Assembly: GCA_023014485.1 (NCBI GenBank)
Contig: JAJOZX010003313.1
Location: forward strand, 473,877 to 537,876
DNA: 64,000 bases
Source: Bathynomus jamesi
Taxonomy: Eukaryota; Arthropoda; Malacostraca; Isopoda; Cirolanidae
Direction of reading: 5' to 3'
The translations under genes and the position numbers were made by a program. Below, piece by piece: positions 36,801 to 41,939 of the stretch. Positions within the stretch are counted from its first letter, which is position 1. Every line of letters starts with the position of its first letter. A model generated the notes under the pieces. It was not told the DNA's origin. It did not search any database and saw only the letters and a list, made by a program, of their open reading frames with translations.

Positions 36801-38297
36801 TAAGGTAGTGTTGATGTTAAGATACGTTAATATTAGTTTTAAGGCCAAGGCAACACGAGCGACTTTGTCGCTGCAACTTCTTAGTGGCACGTGGCAGTGA
36901 CGCTGTTAACAGTCGCTCGTGTAGCCTACCGCACTTGAACAATACAACTCAGCCGGATGCAACAGAGAATAATTGTCGCAGTACTGTTTGCCGTGTAGCT
37001 TGCCTCATAGGAAACAACAGTACTTATTATTTGCGATTTGTCGTACAACTTCGTCGCAGCGACGAAGTCGCTCGTGTAACCTTGACCTAAGGTTGTAGGA
37101 TTGTATTGAGACAAACTTAATGCTTGATCCGCCTTTCAGACGATGATACTTGTACCCTGAAGAGCGTTCCTTCACCGTGTGACAGCGAGTGCTCGACCAA
37201 CACCCTCGTCTCTTGCATGTCTTCCCTTCCCTTAGACCCCCAGTCCCCTAAGGGTAAACATCCCAACGCCTCGTCCAGTTTTACGTCACTTAGCCCCTCT
37301 ATCCCTTCGTCGTTGGACAAGGTTCAGGGATGGGCTTATAGCAAGTTGACCTCCAACTCGAGTTTAGAAAAGGAAGGGGTAGGCACGGTGTTCGTCGCTG
37401 AGAATGAAAGTTTGGTCACGATCTCGAGTGGAACCTACAGAGGTCCTTCCCTCAGTGGGAGTCCCACTCTCACCATCTCTCTCACTGACAGCAATCACGT
37501 GACTTCCATCGACAACCAAAGCGTCGAAATTGCTGACAACCACCCTCAGGGAACTCCTTCCCCCATGTCTCCATCGTCTTCCACCCCAAGGTCAGCCCCT
37601 CAGTCGAATCCTTTGTCGTCTTCCTTGACCCACGGGTCAACGCCTCAAGGGTTGTCTTCCCAAACCCCAGGGTCGAACCCCCTAACGCGTTCCCTGACCC
37701 CGGAAACCCCCCTCGTGAGGACCTCCGACCTCAGTGAATTGGAAGACAGCACGAGTGGAGACAGCGATACCACCATCTCGAGTCAGAGCAAAGAAGAGCA
37801 ACGGAAAGCAGCAGGAGGAGGAGAGAGCAGGTGAGGGGTCTTCGAAGGGGGGTCACTCGTAAAGAACTCCATTTAGTTTTCTTTAGTTAACACATTTTTA
37901 CTAGTGTGAAACGTCAGTCGCGTTTAGGAGGAAAACTATTTTATGACCAATTTTGGCTGCGTCGTGGCCACGTCGCGGCGCCGCTTCTCGCTAGATCAAC
38001 AAAGTTAAGCGACGCTGGGTCTGTTCTGTAGTTGGTTTGGCGTCCTCTCCGTTCGTATGATGTAGCGACCCTTAAATAGTCCCTGTCCCACGTAAAGCCG
38101 TAGGTCCCCTCTGTCACGACCTTTGCCGTTACGGAGGAGGTTAAGCGACTTTAAATAATAATATGACCAATTTGTACAATTTGTAACTTTTATTTTTGTC
38201 CTGTGAACAGTTCTTCGTTTAGTTTGATCTACCTCGGGGGAACACGGTACAAGGGAGCTCACGGGGGACCAAAACGGCTTTGGAGGAACTGGGGAAG
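12357..38297 (+). CDS. OSBPL1A-like: Oxysterol-binding protein-related protein 1 (ORP1L-type), 5' part
   Basis: A split gene; coding exons are listed separately. The product is an N-terminal ankyrin-repeat region, a PH domain, coiled coils, a FFAT-like motif and a Ser/Pro/Thr-rich linker. This is the domain order of long ORP1. In vertebrates that protein sits on late endosomes, binds Rab7 through the ankyrin repeats and VAP on the ER through FFAT, and senses or transfers sterol through a C-terminal ORD domain. Diagnostic stretches seen here are LGWTPLHLACYFGH, VNIN-like NINCSD..GNT.LHCA, a GW...W PH-end tryptophan pair, LATEHHDLEESI and EDEFYDA. Phases agree across all 13 firm exons. The ORD is not in the window. 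One two-base deletion in exon 3 breaks the frame (sequence error or real lesion). Introns reach 9.2 kb (exon 7 to 8) and are full of transposons. Confidence 0.9.
13158..13725 (+). mobile_element. Fold-back mariner-type element
   Basis: Ends CAGGGTGTCCGAGAATTATC and complement, with TSD TA (13156-13157, 13726-13727). The inverted arms are about 145 bp (13158-13303 and about 13583-13725). Inside is a transposase C-terminal remnant (13308-13456, + strand: DIDDLKARITAAIERIDVDM.. to RLDVLRITNGAHIE). A second, internal copy of the mariner end (TGTACAGATAATGTTCGGAC, near 13553) follows. The palindrome therefore extends past the original right end. Lies in ORP1 intron 1. Confidence 0.85.
13728..14034. 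other. ORP1 intron 1, nothing recognised
   Basis: AT-rich intron sequence without repeats or coding signals that I can identify. Confidence 0.5.
14035..14416. mobile_element. hAT-like non-autonomous element
   Basis: Starts CAGGGTTCATAGTGACC and ends GAGTCGCTATGAACCCTA, an inverted pair of about 17 bp. The internal AAGTCAGGGAA blocks are also inverted. No clear 8-bp TSD is left. It holds a (GT)n run at 14311-14327. Confidence 0.65.
14846..14980 (+). CDS. OSBPL1A-like: ORP1 coding exon 2 (first ankyrin repeat)
   Basis: The acceptor is TTTCTTAAG and the donor AAAG/GTTATT. It encodes DDCGEIVQFEDLLLKSARNG, DHKTVLEII.. and LNINCK. The LL..ARNG pattern matches the start of the ORP1 ankyrin domain. 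Phase 1 at both ends. Confidence 0.88.
15268..15426 (+). CDS. OSBPL1A-like: ORP1 coding exon 3 (ankyrin repeats), frameshifted
   Basis: The acceptor is TTTGCAG and the donor CGTGAA/GTGAGT. It encodes QSKCNLGWTPLHLACYFGHK, GCVEMLLHNGARVDVQNDCG, then, in a frame shifted by two bases, DTPLHKAALTSRE. The family sequence at this point is ND.GDTPLH, so two bases of the Gly codon are missing after 15387. Without the missing bases translation stops at TAA a few codons on. All other exons are intact, so a sequencing or assembly error is likely, but a real null allele is possible. Confidence 0.85.
15427..16789. other. ORP1 intron 3, nothing recognised
   Basis: AT-rich, with a G-run at 16376-16387. No coding or TIR signal identified. 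Confidence 0.5.
16790..16950 (-). repeat. 5S rRNA-derived SINE, copy 2
   Basis: On the minus strand: the head TTAAGCGACATTTGGTCTG, then GTAGTAGTTG, then ..TGGTTCAGATCCCACA, and the tail near AAGGAGGTTAAAG. It is truncated at the tail relative to the copies at 41940 and 62885. Confidence 0.8.
16982..17059. mobile_element. 78-bp palindromic mariner-type MITE
   Basis: CAGGGTGTTTAAAGCTGCGC at the left and a matching inverted end ..TTTATGAATACCCTG; inner CAAGTGAATATG pairs with CATATTCACTCG. TSD TA (16980-16981, 17060-17061). The element is almost entirely TIR. Confidence 0.8.
17500..17595 (-). repeat. SINE 3' fragment
   Basis: Reverse complement of the 3' body at 1250-1335: AGGTGGAGTG.AAAGCTTGACC and GGTTACCAAAGGTTACAAGG. 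A tail-only fragment in ORP1 intron 3. Confidence 0.65.
17596..18832. other. ORP1 intron 3, nothing recognised
   Basis: No recognisable element. A 68-codon ORF at 18259 has no family features. Confidence 0.5.
18833..18925 (+). CDS. OSBPL1A-like: ORP1 coding exon 4 (ankyrin repeat)
   Basis: The acceptor is TTTGAAAG and the donor CCACAG/GTATGT. Thirty-one codons: EIVMLLLEHGASVSIINGEG then LKASDLARKPQ. It completes an ankyrin helix pair. Phase 0 at both ends. Confidence 0.88.
19085..19275 (-). repeat. tRNA-derived SINE
   Basis: On the minus strand: GCGCCCGGTAAGCTCAATGG then TTACGG (A box area, near 19245-19270), and GGTTCGCTCCC (B box, 19210-19220). A GC-rich body follows. The tRNA-like part has no clean acceptor stem, so it is a SINE rather than a tRNA gene. 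Confidence 0.72.
19276..19967. other. ORP1 intron 4, nothing recognised
   Basis: AT-rich intron without recognisable repeats. The run of short conserved-looking words near 19560-19610 is not a pattern I can assign. Confidence 0.45.
19968..20072 (+). CDS. OSBPL1A-like: ORP1 coding exon 5 (linker and ankyrin helix)
   Basis: The acceptor is TTGTTTAG and the donor ATG/GTAAGTGA. Thirty-five codons, charged, ending KFIHAAREGDVKTVKQM. The AAREG motif is shared with vertebrate ORP1. Confidence 0.88.
20483..20627 (+). CDS. OSBPL1A-like: ORP1 coding exon 6 (ankyrin repeat)
   Basis: The acceptor is AATCATAG and the donor GCAG/GTAAAA. It encodes ..NINCSDSMGNTGLHCASY, RGHISVAVILLQNGCDTTIK. A clear ankyrin repeat with the ORP1-type NCSD..GNT.LHCA.YR signature. 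Ends in phase 1. Confidence 0.9.
20947..21042. repeat. Short inverted-repeat element
   Basis: CAGTCGATTTAAAAAGTCG at the left pairs with GAGAGTT..TTAATCGACTG at the right. The spacing suggests a ~96-bp MITE with pogo-like ends. The TSD is not convincing (AA on the left, TA on the right). Confidence 0.45.
21195..21340 (+). CDS. OSBPL1A-like: ORP1 coding exon 7 (end of ankyrins, start of PH domain)
   Basis: The acceptor is CTTTGCAG and the donor TTTGG/GTGAGA. It encodes GQTALELVQ.. and then SRFEGPLLRRMRIVGWRMVW, the first strands of the PH domain. It joins exon 8 in phase 0 so that W is followed by SVLERGVL, as in family members. Confidence 0.9.
21496..21516. repeat. (CCGT)n microsatellite
   Basis: About five CCGT units just before a large palindrome. 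Confidence 0.85.
21525..21667. repeat. Large imperfect palindrome
   Basis: AATTATTCGATCAATAAAAC at 21525 pairs with its complement ending at 21667. About 60 bases of each arm match with a few mismatches (AAAGAACGCA, ATGAAAATCTT, GCTTCACA), leaving a loop of about 25 bases. It could be a fold-back MITE. I see no clear TSD. In ORP1 intron 7. Confidence 0.75.
22060..22600. other. ORP1 intron 7, nothing recognised
   Basis: A 90-codon open stretch at 22060 shows no family features and is flanked by no splice or repeat signals that I trust. Confidence 0.4.
22620..24380 (-). pseudogene. Second Sola-like transposase relic
   Basis: Read on the minus strand, pieces of the same protein family as 2600-5320 occur in order. 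They are a Cys..RKELDKSPSDNEIS-type acidic segment (24090-24300), a segment near 23530-23580 reading LRPKECVLAW, then EDFSENYSQTV..FFHRNNSQA (22990-23110), and ATQLKNFKNYPQ.. with a frame-shifted RGPCDGV (22680-22860). Every piece is broken by stops or shifts. No TIRs are identified. Older than, or a different subfamily from, the + strand copy. Confidence 0.65.
24832..24882. repeat. (CA)n microsatellite
   Basis: About 25 CA units inside the LINE relic. It explains the (TH)n and (CV)n ORFs seen there. Confidence 0.97.
26270..27100. mobile_element. hAT non-autonomous element inside the LINE
   Basis: Starts TAGTGTTGAAAA and ends GGTTTTCAACACTA; AAACCGGTTT blocks lie near both ends. The TSD CTTCGCAC is perfect (26262-26269, 27101-27108). 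The LINE reading continues across it, so this insertion is younger than the LINE copy. Confidence 0.9.
27531..27696. other. Flank of LINE relic
   Basis: The LINE end is not defined; no poly(A) is obvious before the Tc1 element at 27697. Confidence 0.4.
27697..28652 (-). mobile_element. Tc1-like deletion derivative
   Basis: Inverted ends AGCACACCGGACAAAAAATT and complement, TSD TA (27695-27696, 28653-28654). The single ORF is on the minus strand and lacks the middle of the transposase. In ORP1 intron 7. Confidence 0.92.
27739..28494 (-). pseudogene. Tc1-like transposase, internally deleted
   Basis: A 251-codon open frame. The likely start is MGREADVTQW, eight codons in. The N-terminal paired-like helix-turn-helix region is present (MSEVAQFVGVSTRTVQRVYK), then RTLRRELHAM and VIWSDESRFCLF with the first catalytic Asp. 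After EAFNPECVGVVVQAG the frame jumps to the C-terminal ..RHPRTLAELRDRLMNEQ. The second Asp (QQDNAP block) and third acidic residue are gone. About 90 residues shorter than a full Tc1 transposase, so it can bind DNA at most. Confidence 0.9.
28739..29453. mobile_element. hAT non-autonomous element (first of a second stacked pair)
   Basis: Starts TAGAGTTTTTCAAAG and ends CAGTTTGAAAACTCCTT. The TSD CTCTAAAG is perfect (28731-28738, 29454-29461). The interior is AT-rich and non-coding. Confidence 0.85.
29462..29630. mobile_element. hAT non-autonomous element (second of a second stacked pair)
   Basis: Starts CATAGGTCGGGAACCTGCGG and ends GGTTTCCAACGCCTG. Its left flank is the same CTCTAAAG (29454-29461); its right flank is CTCTGAAG (29631-29638). 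It is unrelated in sequence to the element before it. Confidence 0.8.
29640..30575. other. ORP1 intron 7, 3' part
   Basis: No element recognised. A T-rich polypyrimidine tract (30520-30565) precedes the exon 8 acceptor. Confidence 0.5.
30576..30791 (+). CDS. OSBPL1A-like: ORP1 coding exon 8 (PH domain core)
   Basis: The acceptor is CATTGACAG after a long T-rich tract; the donor is GACAG/GTAATT. Seventy-two codons: SVLERGVLTFFSSR, then ..RRDYKYLDSAKVVPAIGGD.. It is more GC-rich than the surrounding intron. Less conserved than the ankyrin exons, as is usual for the PH loop region. Confidence 0.87.
30792..31169. other. ORP1 intron 8
   Basis: A segment near 30840-30960 has a GGTTCGAT word and GC-rich stretches that could be a SINE remnant, but I cannot match it to the other SINEs here. 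Confidence 0.35.
31170..31295 (+). CDS. OSBPL1A-like: ORP1 coding exon 9 (end of PH domain, acidic tract)
   Basis: The acceptor is TTATCTCAG and the donor GGAG/GTACCT. KWVSALEDHIKFSTHY is the PH C-terminal helix with its Trp. It is followed by a run of six Asp (DSDDDDDDE), where vertebrate ORP1 has a Glu/Asp run. Confidence 0.9.
31296..31669. other. ORP1 intron 9
   Basis: Contains an A-rich stretch with single Gs at 31363-31395. Otherwise unremarkable. Confidence 0.5.
31670..31795 (+). CDS. OSBPL1A-like: ORP1 coding exon 10 (coiled coil)
   Basis: The acceptor is TTTTCTCAG and the donor CAAG/GTTTGA. Forty-two codons rich in Glu, Gln, Ala and Leu with heptad-like spacing (VLEQEVQEVMALISYLEEEQ). 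Phase 0. Confidence 0.87.
32197..32280 (+). CDS. OSBPL1A-like: ORP1 coding exon 11
   Basis: The acceptor is CTTTTCAG and the donor GAAGAG/GTTAAT. Twenty-eight codons, KFSHLGTTARNMASSLSHCL and then SLLKQQEEV-type helix. It is placed like the vertebrate segment ending ..LTDCLNLFTKQE. Phase 0. A 3.3-kb transposon lies in the following intron. Confidence 0.85.
32979..34697 (-). CDS. hAT-like transposase, exon 2 (one apparent frameshift)
   Basis: From the acceptor the exon reads AAEQEAVVHVDDITWGDSTD.. (acidic) and hits a stop near 34565. The overlapping long open frame takes over (DVICNTADRLGLSDNQVTAM..) and stays open to 32979. It has LVFDTTSSNSGVHRGAAKLL (first Asp), FYLACRHHILEILVGAVWEK (CRHH, like the hAT C..H) and a helical C-terminus ending KLKAV..ERGVKMMSDF. 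The shift near 34575 is the only lesion I see, so the copy is recent. DNA-binding and strand-transfer roles are inferred from context. Confidence 0.7.
   Translation of the reverse strand: MQQNKRQLFMWMTLPGVTQLTTTLTQRTWITISLVLDVLTIKTLTSVTLTFPRKVMECDVICNTADRLGLSDNQVTAMVSATLKAGGADLDNFVISTSTTRRNRMLSRYNISQSHMSKFCETPPQYAALHWDGKLLKDVLGSEPGSTSETLAVLVSGPPSYTEGKLLGVPVIDNSSGTAQGSMDLLETWELTDNVTALVFDTTSSNSGVHRGAAKLLEKMLNKKVFYLACRHHILEILVGAVWEKLFGKVKGPDNPWFEHLKDVWTDLSKENPKMLAINSKWLKEKKNSEEILQDILTAERLPRADYREMAELTVIVLGGTPPRGIHWSRPGAIHQARWMARNLYSMKMLMFADQLEYDEETVSKLERLNTFLALFYTPVWMMSMSAADAPVNDLSLIQDMLKYKKTDPELADAILKMENHKWYLTQEVVPFALFSSRLSDTLKHDIAAQLHATEKPDSFRRGKPLFQSVIAKTTLVDLIGPESHFLLDTLNIGSEWLLEPVTSWPQNEDYRKALDYVKNLKAVNDIAERGVKMMSDFANVITDAKQRDYLLQAVEFNRRRFDSFKKQTLNN
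34806..35448 (-). CDS. hAT-like transposase, exon 1
   Basis: Starts MALSKELRELRGRTVDISEP. About 214 codons up to a donor CAAG/GTAAAA. Lysine- and arginine-rich at the end (ERKGRMSGHDKIFETRSLQQ, AARNERLQHRQEQ). FLVGYPSAFISGSQLPTNRQ and AFQYFLNLQ match, to my memory, the N-terminus of transposon-derived proteins annotated in many invertebrates. The intron of about 108 bases ends TATTTTACAG. Confidence 0.7.
35823..36140. other. ORP1 intron 11, 3' part
   Basis: No element recognised. Ends in a good polypyrimidine tract before exon 12. Confidence 0.5.
36141..36378 (+). CDS. OSBPL1A-like: ORP1 coding exon 12 (coiled coil and FFAT-like motif)
   Basis: The acceptor is CCTTTGACAG and the donor GCAGG/GTGAGA. 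It encodes a charged helix and LRVLATEHHDLEESI, nearly identical to the family. It ends GAEDEFYDAFSQ. EFYDA is the FFAT-like core that in ORP1L binds the ER protein VAP, with acidic residues just before it. Ends in phase 1. Confidence 0.92.
36446..36641 (+). repeat. 5S rRNA-derived SINE, copy 3
   Basis: AACACTGCTTCCCATTAGAT starts the head; GGTAGTTGGATGGGTGAT is the 5S-like C-box area; the body ends at GTTTACCAACCCC. Diverged. Sense orientation in ORP1 intron 12. Confidence 0.8.
36843..37087. mobile_element. PIF/Harbinger-type MITE
   Basis: Inverted ends GGCCAAGGCAACACGAGCGA and, from the right, GGTCAAGGTTACACGAGCGA. The 3-bp TSD is TAA (36840-36842, 37088-37090). Trinucleotide TAA/TTA TSD and a G-rich start fit PIF/Harbinger. 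Its right edge is 52 bases before exon 13. Confidence 0.8.
37140..37830 (+). CDS. OSBPL1A-like: ORP1 coding exon 13 (long Ser/Pro/Thr-rich region)
   Basis: The acceptor is GCCTTTCAG and the donor AGCAG/GTGAGG. The 691-base exon is fully open in the phase set by exon 12. About 230 residues are dominated by Ser, Pro and Thr, with imperfect repeats (GSTPQGLSSQTPGSNPLTRS, SPSSSTPRSAP) and an acidic end. It is GC-richer than its surroundings and probably disordered. It is much longer than the corresponding vertebrate linker as I recall it. Confidence 0.85.
37965..38150 (+). repeat. 5S rRNA-derived SINE, copy 4
   Basis: GATCAACAAAGTTAAGCGAC and GCTGGGTCTG..GTAGTTGG are the 5S-like part; the body GTAGGTCCCCTCTGTCACGA and tail GGAGGAGGTTAAGCGAC follow. 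It lies between ORP1 exon 13 and candidate exon 14. Confidence 0.82.
38211..38297 (+). CDS. OSBPL1A-like: Candidate ORP1 coding exon 14
   Basis: The acceptor is CTGTGAACAG (or GTTTAG 12 bases on) and there is a strong donor GGAAG/GTAAGTG. It is open in the phase left by exon 13 (SLIYLGGTRYKGAHGGPKRL..). I do not recognise the peptide, so the evidence is only phase, length divisible by three and splice signals. Confidence 0.5.
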
Positions 38298-38491
38298 GTA
38301 AGTGATTTTTAAATGTATTAACGGCACCGCTGTGTTTCCTAATTATTAACACGGGCACTCGCTTAGTAGCTGATTTAACACCGTAATAATCGTCGCTACG
38401 TCCCGCTCCGTTCCGAGAGAAATCTGTAAATGGTTAAATCCGGTAATGGTCCGCTTTATCCGATATCGGATACGTATTGCTTTTGTGTGTG

Positions 38492-38578
<87 letters not shown>
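38298..38578. repeat. (GT)n, poly(A) and (TA)n tract
   Basis: GT repeats near 38484-38498, A-run 38499-38526, then about 26 TA units to 38578. The mariner at 38579 is inserted in the TA run, which resumes after 39950. Confidence 0.9.
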
Positions 38579-38581
<3 letters not shown>

Positions 38582-39950
38582 GGTGAGTCAAAAGTAGCGC
38601 CCGATTTCTGTCAGTTGATTGTTTGTTTGCCATTTGTATTACAGTGTACAAGAAGGTAGAAATAAATGAATGACATGTTTATCTAACCATTTATTCGGGG
38701 GAAAATTATTACGGAACTGTACCAAGCTGTTTTACTTGCAATTTTCAAAGTGCCCTCCCTCGTGATCGATGCACAATTGCAGGCACAGAGTGGCACACAC
38801 GCCTGCAGAGTTCGATATCAATTTCCTCAAACTTTGCAGTGATTTGAGCCTTCAATTCCTGAATGGTACGAGGCTTTTCACGATAAACAAGGTCTTTCAT
38901 GAGCCCCCAAAGAAAGAAATCTGGAGGTGTAAGGTCTGGGGAGCGTGCCGGCCACTCGATCGGACCGCGGCGGCCGATCCACTTTCCGGGAAAGTTTTCA
39001 TCAAGCCACTGACGAACATGGCGTCCATAATGAGGTGGAGCTCCATCTTGCTGGAAATAACAGTCCTGATCTTGTACCCTGGGCCAAAAGAAGGTTTGCA
39101 GCATATCCAGGTAAATTTCTGCAGTGACAGATCCCTCAAAGAAAAAGGGTCCAATTATCCCTAATGGAGATATGGCTGCCCAAACTGTCACGCCAGGTAA
39201 ATTTACCTCCTTCTCAACTGTCACTCTTGGGTTCTCCGCAGCCCAGTAGACACAATTGTGTCTGTTAATTGTGCCGTTAAGCTTAAAACATGCCTCATCT
39301 GACCACCAGATGTTGTCTAGCATTGTGTCCTCTTCGTCAAGTTTAGCTAAGAACTCTTCGCAAAATTGAAGACGGCGGTCGTCATCTCCATCATGAAGAA
39401 CATGCAGTAAGCGTGGAATGTAAGGTTTCCATTTTTTCTGGTGAAGGATACGGATAACACTTGATTGGCTTACTTCCAACTCTGCAGATAAACGGCGAGT
39501 TGACTTTTGCGGACTTTGTTCCAGTCTCCTGATGGCTTCTTCAGCCTTAGCTACATTCGTTGCCGTTTTCGGACGACCGGACTTCTTTGCAGTGGCTACC
39601 GACCCTGTTGCTTCAAATTTCTCGACAATCAATCGTATGTTTCTTCCCTGGGATGGGTTAATATCGAATTCCTGTGCCAAACGGCGTGCCGCCATCGTTG
39701 GTTGTTCATTACATTTGTAGTAATGTTTCACGGCCGCAATGCGTTGATTCATTGAAAGGTAATTCATGGTTCAATTTGGTGCAAATTCAGTAACTTTCCA
39801 AACTCTCAGCAATAACCTGCAAAACAAAAACATAAATAAATAAACTAAGAAAATTAATAATCTGCAAGACAATTATTAACAACATGACTTCCCAGAAAGA
39901 ATCTGACAGCCGAAAAAACAGAAATCGGGCGCTACTTTTGACTCACCCTG
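38579..39950 (-). mobile_element. Complete DD41D mariner element
   Basis: 1372 bp, with ends CAGGGTGAGTCAAAAGTAGC and complement (about 28 bp matching). The TSD is TA within a (TA)n microsatellite on both sides. It contains one uninterrupted transposase ORF on the minus strand. This is the only Tc1/mariner element in the window that looks intact from end to end. Confidence 0.93.
38745..39767 (-). CDS. mariner transposase, DD41D type, apparently intact
   Basis: 340 codons, the usual length. The N-terminal helix-turn-helix pair comprises residues about 5-50 and 75-110 (RRLSAELEVSQSSVIRIL), with the linker SGRPKT at 63-68. Catalytic residues: D157 (WWSDEACF), D241 ([12 protein letters not shown]) and D283 (SPDLTPPDFFLWG), with 41 residues between the last two. 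It cuts and pastes the element at TA sites. The start MNYLSMNQRIA is the first ATG; MNQRIA five codons on is an alternative. No stops or shifts, so recently active or recently arrived. Confidence 0.94.
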   Translation of the reverse strand: MNYLSMNQRIAAVKHYYKCNEQPTMAARRLAQEFDINPSQGRNIRLIVEKFEATGSVATAKKSGRPKTATNVAKAEEAIRRLEQSPQKSTRRLSAELEVSQSSVIRILHQKKWKPYIPRLLHVLHDGDDDRRLQFCEEFLAKLDEEDTMLDNIWWSDEACFKLNGTINRHNCVYWAAENPRVTVEKEVNLPGVTVWAAISPLGIIGPFFFEGSVTAEIYLDMLQTFFWPRVQDQDCYFQQDGAPPHYGRHVRQWLDENFPGKWIGRRGPIEWPARSPDLTPPDFFLWGLMKDLVYREKPRTIQELKAQITAKFEEIDIELCRRVCHSVPAIVHRSRGRAL

Positions 39951-40127
39951 TATATATATATATATATATAGGAAAAGTTTTGCTCGTTGGCTATTAAATT
40001 TTTAAAACCACTTTTATAAATTCTACGCTCAACCTTTTATCTCCTGACCTGAAAACTTCGTTTTCGGAATAATTAGTTCCCCGACCAAATAAGTTCGGAG
40101 GGCCCATAGTGAATTGCATTTGTCCGT

Positions 40128-40296
40128 CCCTTCTGTGAAGCCCTTCTGTGAAGCCCTTCTGTGAAGCCCTTCTGTGAAGCCCTTCTGTGAAGCCCTTCTG
40201 TGAAGCCCTTCTGTGAAGCCCTTCTGTGAAGCCCTTCTGTGAAGCCCTTCTGTGAAGCCCTTCTGTGAAGCCCTTCTGTGAAGCCCTTCTGTGAAG
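40128..40296. repeat. 13-bp minisatellite, 13 units
   Basis: The unit CCCTTCTGTGAAG is repeated 13 times with no interruptions that I can find. On the minus strand all three frames are open and encode the same 13-residue cycle (GFTEGLHRRASQK), because 13 is not a multiple of 3. The ORFs there are a by-product, not genes. Confidence 0.95.
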
Positions 40297-40839
40297 CCCA
40301 AGACAAATTGAAACTTCACACACGGATCATCGCAAGACCATGTGTCACGAACAAGAATAATGTTCCTGCATCAAAGGTCAAGGTCAAAAATTTAGGCGGG
40401 GACATAGCAGGTTTTGGTTCTTTCATGTTCTGATAGTACTGGGAATTTCTCCATTTGAAAAACTGAAATTATTTTTTACCAGTCCAGTTTTTGAGATATT
40501 GACACACTCTTATACTGTCATTCTTTTGGAATCATCATTTGTTTAATGTTCCGAAATCACTGATAAAATGATTTTTAAGGATCATAATTTGATTTCCTTG
40601 AAGAATTAATCTTATTCAGTTTTAAAATTTGGTAGAATTTATATATATTGTGTAAATCGGAACTTAAAAAAAAGGGGCTGCAATTTTTTTTTTAAACATT
40701 GTTATATTTGCAAGTTTATATTTTAAGGTAAAATAAAGCAATTCCAAGAAATTATTTTTAACTACTTTTCAAAGCATTTTTTAAAGTTTTTTCTTACTGG
40801 ACTGTCAGGTGCTAAAGGTTGGTTGAGATTGGTAAAGGT
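40297..40839. other. No gene seen
   Basis: AT-rich; nothing recognised. Confidence 0.5.
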
Positions 40840-40844
40840 TTGTA

Positions 40845-41050
40845 TAAAGTAACGCGAGTGAGGAGACAAATGCTATTTGAAATAGAGGTCGATGGTGGAC
40901 ATTTCTAACGCCTCTTATAAACCTTACGATCGAATATCCAGTTGTTATAAAGTACGTGTAATAAATATTACTCGTCCATGTTTACTCGCGTTAATATAAT
41001 TCAAATCAGATTTTTCTCTTCACTCGCGTTACTTCATTACACACACCCGG
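40845..41050. repeat. Inverted-repeat element with CTCGCGTTA ends
   Basis: AAAGTAACGCGAGTGAGGAGA at about 40848 pairs with TCTTCACTCGCGTTACTT near 41015-41036. It may be a MITE. A similar TAACGCGAGTGAAATTC word lies at 41717. Outer ends and TSD are unclear. Confidence 0.5.
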
Positions 41051-41795
41051 TATAATTAATATCTTTTTTTAATGTAGTTTAATAAAATTTTGTTCTCAGT
41101 ACCTCGTGCACAGTTTTCTACTTCGTGTTCATACATAGTAAGAAAACGTAAGAACAGTGTGGGTTGAGAGCAGTACTGTGCATGATATTTGACAAGAACA
41201 AAAATGTTTTGTACAATATATACCGTATATATTTGAAAATGGATAAAGTTTATTAACAGACCAACAGTCCATAAGACAAATAGGAACAACACAACCTGAA
41301 ATAAAAAAAAAAAATACAAAATAGCAGTGTCGAAGTTTAGTGGAGCTACAGACAAACGTTTTCATATGTCTAGACATACGAGTGACGGGACCAATGAATA
41401 ACTTTTAAAACTGGGTTTGCTGATTTTTTAATTCTCTGCTTGAAACGGTATTGAGCACGTACTCTCACTTCCGGGGCGCTCGAGACAGTGTGGTTAGCAA
41501 ACATTTGCGAAGCTGAGCATTTTGTAATGTATATGTATTTATTTTGAATCACTTTCCTCCAACTCGGGAAAATAACTCCTACTTTGTTGTAAATGTTCTT
41601 TTAGGTTCACTTAAGTTAGTCTGGATTAATCTAACGCAAAAAAAAACTGGGTGCATAAAACCTTGAGGTAGCATGAAGTAGTAGTAATTTGATTGTGTTT
41701 TTTAATTAAAATCCTAACGCGAGTGAAATTCAAAATATAATCTTGTACGATAAAAAAAAACCCCTTTTTTTATAGAACCCCCCCCCCCTCCCACA
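41051..41795. other. No gene seen
   Basis: AT-rich. Short minus-strand ORFs at 41056-41552 are hydrophobic and have no family features. A C-run at 41777-41789. Confidence 0.45.
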
Positions 41796-41838
41796 TACAT
41801 ACATACATACATACATACATACATACATACATACATAG
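41796..41838. repeat. (CATA)n microsatellite
   Basis: About ten CATA units. Confidence 0.95.
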
Positions 41839-41939
41839 GACTTCATTCCCACCTCTCTTGCACTATCTAGCTACGCCACCCCTTTAGCCTATATCTAATC
41901 CTCCAGTTCGAAAAAGCTTGTTCGAAAGATGTCTTAAAC

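Noticed and set aside
38346..38651. Minus-strand 101-codon ORF
   Set aside because: Runs through (TA)n and poly(A); a simple-sequence artefact.
40128..40296. CRISPR-like array
   Set aside because: Units are contiguous with no spacers, and the genome is eukaryotic. It is a minisatellite.
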